64,000 nucleotides of DNA from Limnomonas spitsbergensis (GCA_037349105.1 JAYJMM010000090.1:1166001-1230000); one strand, 5' to 3'; numbered from the stretch's first letter, positions 12,301 through 23,100 are shown. The notes: a model not told the origin generated them from the sequence alone. Numbers and translations are program-made.

Positions 12301-13807
12301 TCTTCAAGAGGTGCTGTCCACGAGAGTCTCGCCCACACTCACCGTTCGTCACCATGTGCCCCTCCCCCATGCTATGCCTTGTCCCGATTTGAGTATTGGT
12401 CCTAGGGCTCAAGGTCCACGTCAAGGGGTCGAGGGATCCCTCACCATGACTCTCCATGTGTCTCGCTTCAACACAATGCCGTGCTTAGCCTCGACAAACT
12501 GGCACGCCGCCGCCGCCAGGAGCGCGCGCAGCGGCGGCCCGCTCCCCGCTGCCGCCCCGCAGCCCAGCGCCAGGTTTACCGTGCCCCGATTGGCCGCTAC
12601 GTAGTAGCTCCTGGAGGGGCGCGAGGTGAGCGCGGCCGCCGCCTTGGCCCCACCCGCCGCCGGCTGCTGCTGGGGCACTAATGGCTCCCGGCATTTCAGG
12701 AGCGGAACCTTGAGACCCTGCCAGGTACTTGTGGCGGCAGTGATGGGGCCGCCTGTCGCCAGGCTAGCAGGCGGGACCCCTGCGGCTGTGAACAGCATGC
12801 GGGATGAACAGGCTTATGAGCAAGACAGCAAAAAGCTTCAACTGGGGCACCCACTAGTGTTTTTATGCAGGCCCCCCATACCGTCCCCGTGCAGGCTTCT
12901 CATACAATTTCCAAGCAGGCCTCCCATGCAGGCTTCCCATGCAGGTCCCCTATACAGACCCCCCATGCAGGCCATATGCAGTCCCCCCATGCAGGCCTCC
13001 CATGCAGGCTCTCCATGCAAGCCTCCCATGCAGGCCCCTATGCCGGCCTTCCATGCAGTCCCCCCATGCAGGCCTCCCATGCAGTCCCCCCATGCAGTCC
13101 TCCCATGCAGTCCCCCCATGCAGTCCCCCCTTGCAGTCCCCCTATGCAGGCCTCCCATGCAGTCCCCCCATGCAGTCCCCCATGCAGGCCCCCCATGCAG
13201 GCCTCCCAATAATATCCATGCAGGTCCCCCATTGAGTTCCCTTGCATGCCTCCCATGCAGTTTACATGCAATCTGAACTCACGCATGTCTTATGCAAGTG
13301 CCATGCATCAGAGATTGCGGTGTCTGTTGCGCCAAAACATTTAACCAACCATTCTGCCAACGCACCTTCACTCGCGCTCCATACCAGGATGGCAACTTTA
13401 ATCCCAGAGGGCGACAGACCTGGCCCGGTGGCTTGAGCCTCGATCACCATTCCGGGCGCGGCACCATGCACCAGCTTCAGCATGGCTGCCTCGGGGCGAG
13501 AGGCGGAGGCCCCCCCCGTCGCTTGTGCCTCCTCCTCCTTCTCCTTAGCCGCTGCTTCAGACTGCTGTTTGAGGAAGTTGCCATAGGCCTCTGGATCCGT
13601 TTCGGCCATCTCGTCTAGCATCTTCCAGAGATTCTCTGCCTGCTTGCTGAGCTGCTTGACATCCTTGCCTTTGAACTCGGGGCCGAGGTTGGCTAAGAGG
13701 CTAGAGAGGTCCGGCATGGCGCCCGAAGAGGAGGAGGGGCCAGACAGGCCTTTAGCGGATGGCGAGGCATGGGCTGCCATCTTTGCAAAGTTCATAATTT
13801 CGTCCAT
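6362..13807 (-). CDS. PIH1-domain protein, PIH1D2-like, four exons
   Basis: Exons on the minus strand are 13807-13366, 12785-12445, 11063-10547 and 6600-6362, with compatible phases, giving about 512 residues. The N-terminus holds the family signature of a leading helix (LWKMLDEMAETDPEAYGNFL) and then a PIH1 core spread over exons 1 and 2, including QFVEAKHGIVLKRD. Exon 3 is a Ser/Ala/Gly-rich linker. Exon 4 is the CS-like (p23-type) domain ending in AKFDKKRRQLTVSFPLL. PIH1 proteins act with HSP90 and the R2TP complex, several of them in cytoplasmic assembly of axonemal dyneins, so a ciliary role is likely but inferred. It is longer than animal PIH1D2 because of the linker. The acceptor of exon 2 could be 6 nt further in, and a GC donor for exon 3 with an acceptor at 6617 is an alternative. 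The last intron is 3.9 kb and packed with repeats. Confidence 0.82.
6645..6815. repeat. Three copies of a ~64-bp tandem repeat
   Basis: The unit contains GGCACAGGTTCATCCGGATTGT and TAAGTGCCACGATACAGCC-like words, repeated three times with decay, inside the last PIH1 intron. Confidence 0.8.
7068..7163. ncRNA. 32-bp-stem inverted repeat, hairpin RNA candidate
   Basis: Positions 7068-7099 and 7132-7163 are reverse complements over 32 bp with one mismatch, separated by a 32-nt loop. Transcription of the PIH1 gene would place this hairpin in an intron. Its size and near-perfect pairing suit either a small inverted-repeat transposon remnant or a small-RNA precursor like those known in Chlamydomonas. 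No expression evidence is available, so ncRNA status is inference. Confidence 0.45.
7760..10546 (-). repeat. 30-bp minisatellite grown from PIH1 exon 3 donor
   Basis: From 7921 to about 10250 there are roughly 77 nearly identical 30-bp units, varying mostly at a C/G (CCTCCT or CGTCCT) and a C/A (CTGGA or ATGGA) position. On the minus strand the unit contains GTCCAGGCAGGCTTGGGGTT. Between the array and the exon (10250-10546) lie older, ~50-bp-spaced versions such as TTTATCCAGGCAGG and TTCATCCAGGCATG. These lead back to the true junction, exon end CCATCCAGGCAG followed by intron GTTCAG. Further decayed copies continue to about 7760. Because 30 is divisible by three, frames of about 770-850 codons stay open on both strands; they are artefacts. 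Confidence 0.9.
11510..11775. repeat. Degenerate tandem repeat in PIH1 intron 2
   Basis: Alternating units of about 33 bp contain GGCGAAAAAGGATAC or GTGCTAAAAA followed by GGCGCTTCTTTTTGC. Around seven copies can be aligned. Confidence 0.75.
12120..12205. repeat. Direct duplication of ~41 bp
   Basis: The words GGGTTTCCGTACTGGGGCTC and TAGGGTTCATGC occur twice in tandem within PIH1 intron 2. Confidence 0.85.
12880..13270. repeat. 13-bp CATGCAGGCCTCC minisatellite in PIH1 intron 1
   Basis: About 28 units of CCCATGCAGGCCTC or CCCATGCAGTCCCC are tandemly arranged between PIH1 exons 1 and 2. Apparent reading frames across it are Met/Gln/Ala/Pro low complexity. Confidence 0.9.
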
Positions 13808-13895
13808 GCTGTCCCGGACCTGGGGTCGTTCTTTGCTGCTAACCGGCTGGTCGAGGTCAATGAGGAATTTGAAAACAGGAATTGAGGTAGGATCA

Positions 13896-14246
13896 CTACT
13901 TGTTGCCCGGTTGCTGCTCTTCCAGATAGCCGATGTCGATTCCCTTCTCCTTCATATGCTTCATGACTTCTGCTCTTAGCTGATCACGAGCGGGCTGCGA
14001 CTCTAAGTATCTTTCTGCCTCGGTGCGTTTCACCCTGCGCGATCGACAGGGGGGGGAGAAGACATGATGCATTCAAAAATAAGATGCGCTCGGCACTATG
14101 CGAAACGCGTGGAAATCTCACACGTCATAGAAACCCGTGTTGATCATAAACAGCTCCATGCACCCGCCCAGTCCGAAGCATGCCAAGCCGAGCTTCACGT
14201 AAAAAGAATTGGGAAGCCTGCCTGATGAGGCCGTAAGCTTGTTCAT
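13896..14246 (-). CDS. Small membrane protein, SMIM4/UQCC5-like, two exons
   Basis: Exons are 14246-14122 and 14034-13896, joined in phase 2, giving 87 residues. A single hydrophobic segment (about residues 16-35, FYVKLGLACFGLGGCMELFM) is followed by FYDVVKRTEAER across the exon junction. The pattern of LGG, ME, then FYDV and a basic ExER stretch matches the SMIM4 family as I remember it. In animals SMIM4 (UQCC5) is a mitochondrial inner-membrane factor for complex III assembly. Splicing at the GTGAG donor is needed to restore that motif, which supports the model. The C-terminus is longer than the animal protein and is charged. The stop is 88 nt upstream of the PIH1 ATG on the same strand, so the two may share a transcript. 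Confidence 0.75.
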
Positions 14247-16489
14247 CCCAAGGCAATGACGCGGGGGCGCGGACCGCTCTGCTGCCACATTGCTGGTACG
14301 CTGGTGGCTGAGGATGCGCAAGGGGTGTAGCCGAGTAGCTAACTACCGGCTGCTGACCTAGGCGCCTTCAGAGTCTGAGTGCAGAGAGGTAGTGACCACA
14401 CATCTGGCTCGGAGGCGGGTCAGAGAATTTTCGCAATTACCTGCCTCACTGGCACACACGTATAACTGTATCCGATTTGACAGAGTGGTTAAGGAACACC
14501 AGTACATCACTTCATGTAAAATCTGCTGGGGCATCAGGATGAGTTTAGAACGATGCATACCCGCGAGACCTGCTGCATGCTCGGCCGCGTGGGGCTGATA
14601 GGGAATGACAAAGCTCAATTCCAGCTACCATGCACAGCCAGGACCATGGTGCAGCCATGCTACCCTCCTATGTGAGGGGGGCAGGAATGTGGAACTCGGC
14701 GATCTAGACAGGGGGAGAGAGAAATCGTGTGGCGGTTCGATCTCCTAACCTTCGATCAGGATGAGTACCAACACCTACAGAGGGGGGGAGGGTGTCACGA
14801 GGCAGCAGTGAACGTGAAGTTTCACTGCGCACAGAAGACACTCCCCCCCCAGTCCGAATTTCAGAAGGCGGAGCAATTATTCTTCTCTTCTTATTGGAGT
14901 GCTAAGTGCCCTTTATAGGGGTTAACTAGCGTGTGCAGGAGCGATAAACTGCTGGCAGACAGTTTATCCTCGACTAATCCTCGGGTTACTGCACTAACCT
15001 TTGATGATTCCTCTCTTACTGTTGACAAAAGTAGCGAAGTGAAGTCGTTCCTGCTGGGTCTAGTTGTACTGAAGTCGGCTGTTGACAGTAGGAAATGGTG
15101 TGGAACGGACTTGAGAGACGATCCAGCCGAAGTGATGAGAAAGGAGGAGCCGAAGAGGCGACTCTTTGATGAGGAGGATCGGCTGCTGGTGCAGTAAATC
15201 GACTTGGTAGCCAGAAAGGGCCTGGGTAGCAGCTCACAGTGTCGAATTATAGCCTAGAGATAGAACTGTTGAAGCTCACAGTGTAGGGTATAATCGAGAG
15301 ATAGAGCTGAGATGGATGGAGTAGAGAAGCTGATGCTAGAGATCACGAATAAGTGTAGTGGTTAACTAGAGATAATCGATCAGTGTAACGATCAGGGCCT
15401 GTTACTGAATGATGTGGTCTTGGAGAAATAGGATCAGTGTAGTGTAAACTAGAGATCTCCTATTAGTGCAGTGTCCTGGCCTTGATAAGAGGCCGAAATA
15501 TCACAGTTGGACGTTAATCCCAGAACAGTTTACAGATAGCAGGGTGATTCAACTTCGGTATGTTACTTGAGTAAGAAGAGAAGAATGCCTGGAGTTAGCC
15601 AGGCATCTTCTAAGTACCACAAACAGACGAAATCCGAAACCAAAAAGCGGTACAAGCCACCCATACGTGCGGTGCACCCATGCGTCGTGACAAGGGGTCC
15701 CTGGGGAAATGCTGGTTTTTGGTGTGAAAGGTAGGTACGGTTTGTTTCCTCCCACTACCAAGGGACAATCGATCATTTACTGAATTCCTTTTGGGGTGGT
15801 CTTATGGTCTACCAGTTAACCAGTCTGCTCCGTTTTAGCGTGTGACAGTTTGTAGGGTTACTCGGTACGGATATAGGGTACGATCAAACGGGATTTGGAC
15901 CCAAACGGTCGTACTGAGTGGGTAACCCTGACAGGTTATACTCTCAGAGGCTGTACTTGACCCTAGAACGTTTTCGGGGACCCCGTGACAGGCACCATGC
16001 ACAGCTGGTGGACAAACCAGGAATCCTGGCGGAGACGGGCACGGTGCCGCAGTCTGCCATGCACCTTACGGCACAGCAAACATGCAGGAGGCGCACTCGA
16101 AGAGCTCCATACACTGATCCTTTTCAACACCTGAGGCTACTGAGGCTGAGGCGTCCACATGTCCAGCACTATCACCGGCAGCTCCTCATCTGAGGGCGTG
16201 TCCAAGCTCCAACCCGTCCTCCAGTGGGCCTTTGACGGTGGAGTACCAAGGCTCATGCACGCCCATGTGGGCATCATGTCCTTTATTTCGCTGTCGCACG
16301 ACCTGCAGGAAAAATTCAACTTGCAATAGCGGCGCAGGAAGGCAATGGTGGGAAAAAGGACTTCTTCCTCTCATGTCACTCTTCACTCGACTCCAGAAGA
16401 ACATGGATCACTTCCCCACCTTGTCTTCACCATGTCACAGTATATTACCGTATACGTGACAGAACCGTTTAGACCGCAGTTAGCGGCCG

Positions 16490-16522
16490 CGGAGCCTCCG
16501 CAGCTTATCTGCGGAGTCTCCG
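16490..16522. repeat. Strong 14-bp-stem hairpin
   Basis: CGGAGCCTCCGCAG is followed by a 5-nt loop (CTTAT) and CTGCGGAGTCTCCG. Thirteen of 14 positions pair, so it should fold well in RNA or single-stranded DNA. Confidence 0.75.
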
Positions 16523-16630
16523 GATTTGAACTGAGACCCAAAATCCCGCTTAAGTGTGAAGTGTAGCAGATTTCTCGTACTCAGTAAATAGGGCTTGCCG
16601 GGACCTTTGAATCCCGGCTTGCACGCTTGA

Positions 16631-17102
16631 CACTTACTTCGTTCCTTTTAAGTGGACAGGCCTCTAATTGTAATCAGCAACGGCTATCATCCCAAGATAT
16701 ACCCTGTGAATACCAATAACGCCAGTACCACGAAGGCACGAAGACGATCAAGCCTAATTCAGCCTCAGAGCCGACATAGCAACCTAGTTATCCTCAGCTA
16801 GACGCCCAGCCCGACCTGGGACACCGCCCGCAGTCTACGGCTACGACATCCCCCGCTTCACGCGGTGAGTGACTCAGCGACCCGTCAGATCAGCTATCTG
16901 AAGGGCCAGCAGTTAAGCTTTACAAGTGACCAGCTCCGTGTCTGTCATCTAGAAGTTCCAGCCACAGCTTAACGCGCTGCGCATCCGCGGCCAGTGTGTA
17001 GTCACTGAGTCCGCCCGTAGGCGTCCGCCACTATGTGGGGAAGAAGTCCGCCACGGACCTGAAGCAAACCTCTCGTGTCCACTTAAAAAAGGAACGAAGT
17101 GG
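16631..17102. mobile_element. Possible small inverted-repeat (MITE-like) element
   Basis: CACTTACTTCGTTCC...AAGTGGAC at 16631-16658 is inverted at 17077-17102 (GTCCACTTAA then GGAACGAAGTGG), about 23 matching bases apart from a 2-nt indel. The 415 bp between has no long frame. I cannot see a clear target-site duplication, so a non-autonomous DNA element is only one reading. Confidence 0.4.
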
Positions 17103-17850
17103 ATCTTGCCTTATCAGCCTGACCCAACAAATCCTGCTAAAGGTGTATGTGCTGTGGAGCTTGGAATTTCTTTTTGAGACAGCGGATCTGCCTTGGACAG
17201 CTAGAAATCACTGAGCAGAGGATTTCTCATAGATATTCCAAGCCAATCCCTGCTTGAGCTGGGCGTGGCAACCCAGAAGCAGACGTAGCTTGAAGATTTG
17301 GCGGTGGGCTTATACACCCATCAAATACTGCCTGTGTGATTGAAGATTGAGATCAGGTGGATCCAATCTGTCATCATGGACAGAAGTGAACTTGTGGATT
17401 GAAGATCCAAGTTTGAAATTTGTTGGTGGACCAGAGCATCCCCGCAGGACCACGAAGCTGAGCGGACACCACGCAAGAGGCTACATCCACGCAGGGCGTG
17501 TGACATCTAGAGCTGCCCAGCCAGAAAGGCGACGGAGGATTCCGCCAGGTTCTGATTGATTAGCAAGAAAAAGCAGGAAGGCAGAGCACTGCCCTGTTTT
17601 TTTTTTTTTTTTGCTGTACCTGTCGGCTTGACCTGACTGGCAAGCCCTCACCAGGCTGTGGAGTTATAAACCCAGTTGATAGTGCCTGTGCACCTGGACT
17701 TGCCTTTGTGGTGGAGTGCAAATTCCCAAGTGTTGACAGAAGTGGATCTAAGGATCAGTGACCAATGGATTGCTGAGGCTGAGATTTCAGTGGCCCAGAA
17801 CTGTGTGAACTGTGTGAACTGAAAGGCAGGGCCTGGACTCAGAGCAGCAG

Positions 17851-19254
17851 ATGGCGCTTGAGGGAGAAGCGACGCGTATTTCTCGAGGGCTAGCAGGGAT
17901 CGAGGATCCCGCAGCTTTGGGGTGCAAGGTGCCCAGTGCAGATCAAGCTTGGCCCGTTGAGGTGTCGCAGACCAGTGGCGCAAGTCGGGACAGTGGTCCA
18001 GAAGGCGCACCAGAGCAGGACTTGCCCAGTGGGGCAGGAGCCGCGCAACGAGTCAAGAACAAGCCCGATCACGGTGATCAAGGGGCAGGCACCTCGGCAG
18101 CCCCAGAGGGGGCAGCAGAGTGCGGGAGAGCAAGAGACCTAGGCAGTGGGCCAGAATACGCGACGCAGAAGAGGCTAATGAGAGTGGCAAGTGCTGCGCA
18201 GTGCGTTAAAAAGGAGAACGGGACGATGCCCCGTGGTGGAAGTCAGGTGATCAGGAAACCTGCAGATCTGCAGGCGGTGGGTGAAGCAAAAGCCGCCACT
18301 GCGGATTGGCCCCCAGTAAAAAGGAAGGAGGATCTGGCTCAGCCAAGAGGGTGGAACAGGCTAGGGCAGTGGGCCACTGGAGTGTGGAAAAGTGTGTGTG
18401 ACGCAGAGCAGGCGGGGTTAAGCAGTCTGGCTGTGCCCCAGCAGCGCGCACCCTTGGAGGCATTGACCAGGTGTATGGAGCAGCCAGGTAATCAGGTGTC
18501 CCCCAACGGCTGGTCCATGTTTGATATCCTCAGCAGTGACAGTGAGCCAAGTCCCAGGCACCTGATCAACTGTATTACGGCAGAGAGTGCCAGCCCACCC
18601 AGGCAGGATAGCCTGGTAGCTAGCGAGCAGCTGCACCTGATCAACTGTATTACGGCAGAGAGTGCCGGCCCACCCAGGCAGGATAGCCCGGTAGCTAGCA
18701 AGCAGCTGCACCTGATCAACTGTATTACGGCAGAGAGTGCCGGCCCACCCAGGCAGGATAGCCCGGTAGCTAGCGAGCAGCTGCACCTGATCAACTGTGT
18801 TCCGATAGGGAATGCTTTTTCACCCAAACCAGTGATCGGTGGCTGTGAGCCAGACCAACTGCAGGTGCAGGCATCACGGCTGTGTTTGCAGAAGGAGGCA
18901 GTTCCTGTGAAAACTGTGGTGGCCGGCGGCTGTGAGCCAGGCCAACTGCAGGCGCAGGCGTCACGGCTGTGTTTGCAGATGGAGGCAGTTCCTGTGACAC
19001 CTGTAGGGATCGGTGGCTGTGAGCCAGACCAACTGCAGGTGCAGGCATCACGGCTGTGTTTGCAGAGGGAGGCAGTTCCTGTGAAAACTGTGGTAGCAGG
19101 TGGCTGCGAGCCAAGCCAACTGCAGGTGCATGCGTCACGGCTGTGTTTGCAGATGGAGGCAGTTCCTGTGACACCTGTAGGGATCGGTGGCTGCGAGCCA
19201 AGCCAACTGCAGGTGCAGGCGTCACGGCTGGGTTTGCAGAGACGAGGCGAGTGA
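17851..19254 (+). CDS. Repeat-bearing 467-codon ORF of unknown function
   Basis: This is a single uninterrupted frame in otherwise gene-poor DNA. Residues 1-230 are non-repetitive, rich in Ala, Gly, Glu and Gln. From about residue 236 three 25-residue repeats (HLINCITAES...) follow, then about five 29-residue repeats beginning GGCEP and containing QASRLCLQ. No zinc knuckle, protease or polymerase motif is visible. The setting beside inverted repeats suggests a gag-like or other mobile-element ORF, but the repeated half is also open on the other strand because its units are multiples of three. Only the unique N-terminal half counts as coding evidence. I do not recognise a family. Confidence 0.35.
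   Translation: MALEGEATRISRGLAGIEDPAALGCKVPSADQAWPVEVSQTSGASRDSGPEGAPEQDLPSGAGAAQRVKNKPDHGDQGAGTSAAPEGAAECGRARDLGSGPEYATQKRLMRVASAAQCVKKENGTMPRGGSQVIRKPADLQAVGEAKAATADWPPVKRKEDLAQPRGWNRLGQWATGVWKSVCDAEQAGLSSLAVPQQRAPLEALTRCMEQPGNQVSPNGWSMFDILSSDSEPSPRHLINCITAESASPPRQDSLVASEQLHLINCITAESAGPPRQDSPVASKQLHLINCITAESAGPPRQDSPVASEQLHLINCVPIGNAFSPKPVIGGCEPDQLQVQASRLCLQKEAVPVKTVVAGGCEPGQLQAQASRLCLQMEAVPVTPVGIGGCEPDQLQVQASRLCLQREAVPVKTVVAGGCEPSQLQVHASRLCLQMEAVPVTPVGIGGCEPSQLQVQASRLGLQRRGE
18556..19245. repeat. Two nested in-frame repeat blocks (75 bp and 87 bp)
   Basis: A 75-bp unit is repeated three times at about 18556-18800. An 87-bp unit is then repeated five times with alternating variants (GTGAAAACTGTGGT versus GTGACACCTGTAGG), so the second block grew as dimers. 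Confidence 0.85.
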
Positions 19255-19417
19255 AGGCGAGTGAAGTAGTAGGGGCGGTACCCACGAGACAGGGACACCC
19301 AGACTTACCCCTAGGCAGAGAGACTTCCTGCTAGGGCTGAACCTTACAGTAGCCAGTTAACAGCTCTTGTCTGAAGTACAAGGAGCCTGTGTGTACGGTG
19401 ATGTACCGTGTTTGTGA

Positions 19418-19444
19418 GTAGAGGACGCCTCTCTAAGGCGTCCT
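19418..19444. terminator. Hairpin GGACGCC/GGCGTCC
   Basis: AGGACGCC and GGCGTCCT are separated by a 7-nt loop about 170 bp after the repeat-bearing ORF. It may be part of that element's 3' end. Terminator function is not established. Confidence 0.3.
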
Positions 19445-19496
19445 GACCGGAGTTCACGGTATTTACCATAGTATTGCAGTTACTGCTTTATGGTGC

Positions 19497-20125
19497 GACA
19501 ACCACCATGCGTGACAATGCCGCACACTCTGACCCGCAGCAGCACCTCCTTGCATCCATCTTCGTTCAATCCAAGAGAATCGAGCAGTGCTGATGTCTGC
19601 AAGCGAATGGTATTGGTACCTCTAGGAAGTGGCTGCAGATTAGGATCCCCTTTGGTCAGCATGCTGATGGACAGCATGGGCTGGGCAGTGGTATAGGGCC
19701 CACAACACAGGTCAGCAACTGACTTGCCGGCCAGGAGCCGCCGCCGCGCTCCAGCATGCGCATAATGTCAATAAACTGTAATTATCAGGCATCCGCAACA
19801 CAGCAAGAACAAATGCGCATGGAAAACAGCCAGCATGCTGATGGGCAGCATGGGCTGGGTAGTGGATTAGGGCCCACAACACAGGTCAGCAACTGACTTA
19901 CCGGTCGGGAGCTGGTTTATATAAGAAGGGGGGCCTGGAATAAAGGACATTAAAATCAAGATGTGTGAATAAAGAGTGGATACCTGACTTAAGGCATTCT
20001 GGAACTCAGTGGCAGTGATATGGGAGCTTGCATGGCTGAGGGGCTGCATGGGTTTATCCGGTACGGTAACGATTCGGTCAAGCGGGAAGGGGCCATCAAT
20101 AGTTCAATGTTCATCCGCGAAGCCT
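19497..20125 (-). pseudogene. Possible decayed exons, unidentified
   Basis: On the minus strand 20110-19990 reads IDGPFPLDRIVTVP...ITATEFQNALSQ up to a GTATCC donor-like site. 19692-19497 reads RLQTSALLDSLGL...CKEVLLRVRVCG to a stop. Both look more like protein than chance, but a stop just upstream of the first with no acceptor, and the 84-bp duplication between them, argue for broken coding sequence. I cannot name the family. Confidence 0.25.
19659..19915. repeat. Direct duplication of ~84 bp
   Basis: A segment starting CAGCATGCTGATGG and running through GGGCCCACAACACAGGTCAG occurs at 19659-19742 and 19832-19915 with a few changes. On the minus strand each copy ends near a possible donor (CCGGTAAGTC or CCGGCAAGTC). 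Confidence 0.8.
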
Positions 20126-23100
20126 GCTAAATGGAAGCGTGCGCCTTCGCTAGAGAGATGAGGCGTATATTGGCGCGTTCACCTTCTTTTTCATTTAAGT
20201 AAATGAGCTTTCCCAAAATGTATTGACAAACATCCCGGTAAATGTTATTATACCGGAATATCGGACACTCGAATCACCGCTAATGATTAATAACAATGAT
20301 CCCTGCTGGTCATTTCAATTCTGCCGTGCTCGATAATATGCATTCCGGTCCACGCAAACTTATTTATTTGCAGGAGAGCGCGGGCTCTTTGCGCGCCATA
20401 GATTAGATTATATCCAGCCAGAACTTGAAATGCGTGGTAATTTGTAGGCCTGGGATTTCCAAAATCGCTAGCCAGTCAGTACGGCAGGGTCGTCAGGGAC
20501 CTTGGGTCCTGGGCACGAATGATTCTTACATTATTGTTGACCCTACATGGTAGCATAAACGACTGCGCAGACTTTGAAATTAAGAGAAGTTAGGAGGGTG
20601 TAGATACCCAAACGAGAAAACGGTGTCATAATTGTGATCATAGGCTAAATGATTCGAAGCGAAAGAATCCATCCACGTAGGGAACTTAGTAATTCTGGAA
20701 GCCGGACTGAACACTTACTTCTTATCTGAAATCTTAAGTTTAACTGGAAGAGATAAAGGCACGTTAATGCATACCCTACTTCATACAACTGGTTAATTAA
20801 TAATTGCGCAAGACCGTAGACGTCCTCTGCATTCGCACCGTTTTATGTTAAGTGGCCCGTGCAAAATAATGTGTGGGTTGCCGGTATTAATTAATCATTA
20901 TTTAAGGGTCATGCGGCTTAATTTTATAATAAAAAACTGGATTTTACGATCGGCCACTCAGGGTTGCAAGTGATGCCACTCTGATCAGTCAGTGTCAGTT
21001 CTGTTGACCTTAAACTCCAATCGGGCACGGCGCAGAGCCGAGTTATTGAGCGGGATACAACAATGTGATTTTTTGTGAAATGTTGTTGCGAGAAATGCCT
21101 ACCGGTGCGCGAAGCATTGCGTGGCTGTTCTCCACAGGTTAAACACCGGGACTTGATCTCATATTTTAAGTGATTTTGCGAGAACATGTCCAATGCGTTT
21201 AACGCCCCATTGAGGCCCAAGTTGTTGCTTTCACACTTTCCTCTCCTCATCATCGCTGGGGATTCTTCAGAACTCCTATATAAAAAGTGTTTTTCAGCTG
21301 TTTTTCTTTTCTCCTCGCCTTCAGGTTTTCTCCTGACCAGAAAGTCGGGCGCACACGTGGCAGAGCCTTTTCAGCATGGCCCAGAGGGTTCAAGAATAGG
21401 AAAAGACACCAAGGAAACCCGGGGAAGATGCCAAAGATCCCCATGTTTTTTTTACTTGTCAAAGAGGCTACTTATTTAAGGAACCAGTTTCAGTCAGTTA
21501 GGAGGCCAAGTTACTTTCACAAGTTCACCTTTTATCGAATCTCATTGAGACGCAAACGGTCCCGCCAATTTTGGCGTGATTACTGCTGCTAGTATTTTGT
21601 AACAAGAACGTGACGCAATCCGATCCTACGATCTGATTACGACTTCTACGAGTGCCCGCTTTCAGTCAGCCAATTTACCTACTCCCAAAGTGCTGATTAA
21701 GGCCCCTCCAGCACAGAAAGGACTCACAAATAAGCTGGGCGGATACGATAACTGAGCATTACCTCTAAGCAAGAACGATCCTAGGCGCACATCACCTTGA
21801 TTAGGCATTGTACCCTTGTAAAGTCACCACAATTCCTCTTTTGAACCATCTAAACAGTTGGGCGCCCATGCGGCCGAGCCTTCTTGAGGAGGGCCCAGAG
21901 GTGTCACGGCATCGACAATTTCTCCGCTTGCCCCTCGGCTTTTCCATGTTCCGGAGTGTGCCAAGGAGCATCAGTGTTGGGCGATTACGCCGCAAGAGGG
22001 ACTTGGGTCTTAGAATTAAGGTGTATTTACGCCGTAATCTGTAATTCCGGCCTAAAATTCCATGGCCATGTTCATTTCAGTGTGCGCAACCGATATCCTA
22101 CGATTGGCAGGCTGCTGAGCAGGCACCACTAAGCCTGTGAAGACGAAAACATGACTGGCCTCCAGCTGGCCAGCATTTGAGCTGAAACCTCGCACAAAAT
22201 CCAGTGCATAGACACGCACCCATTTATTTATAAATGTCTGCACATCTTGGTGGCTTGCTTTCGGTGCATGGGATCACGGGCAATCCTTTCAATTATGCCG
22301 CCCTTGGTAATTGCTTCATCATATCACCCGTAATGTGCAATGCAAGGGCGCATGCCCAGCCGTCACAAAAAAATACCAAGGCACTAGGGAGGTCCTATCA
22401 TGTGACCCTTTCATATTTTATGCCTCTGAGATGACTGTCATTTCCCTTCTCCAAAATCATCATAATTCTACCGTCAGTGAAATCTGGCAATCTGTAATTT
22501 ACACCGTAATCACACCGTAAAAGAAAACCGTAATTAAACCGCAACCGTAAATCGCCCAACACTGATCACACTGTACTGAAACATAACATTAGACATTACA
22601 CTTGAGATGTTCTTGTAAAGCACACTGGAAAATGTTTGGAGGCTATAAGCCTTTGCCCGACAGCCCACTATGCCAGGACAAAAAAAATCAAGGATCTCTG
22701 ATACGGGGATGTCGTGAAGATAGGCGGGGGGAGAACCCCCGGGGCAAGGACCCCACGGGATCCAAACACGGGCAAGCTTGTTGCTATCACACGCGCCAAT
22801 CAATGCAACACAAAAAACAAGGCAGGGCGGGCAAGTGCGTTTTTATAAAAAAAAAAGACTGGACAGAGAGGCTCGCATGCCCTTGCCAGCCGTCCAACAC
22901 ATGCTATGCATCACAACATGCGTGAAGAACACGCCATACGTGCATGTCATCATGAGTTTATGACGTCACATCTCTGGGGCCCTCTACTAAAACAATTCGC
23001 CAACGTGGGCACCTCAACAGTCTGGATGGGGAAGAGGCGGGAAACTGGACTATCACAAATACGAAAGCAATAAAAGCATATTAAGCAAATTCTGAAATGG

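Larger units (their letters stand above)
14247..17850. other. Gene-poor region with inverted repeats
   Basis: No exon chain is supported. The segment contains a ~23-bp inverted repeat pair (16631-17102), a 14-bp-stem hairpin (16490-16522), short repeats near 15220-15310 and an 18-nt T run at 17598. Part of it next to 14247 is presumably the 5' flank of the small membrane protein gene. Confidence 0.5.

Noticed and set aside
14478..14500. tRNA-like A box (GACAGAGTGGTTAAGG)
   Set aside because: No acceptor stem, anticodon arm or T-loop (GGTTCGAATC) could be found at the right distance.
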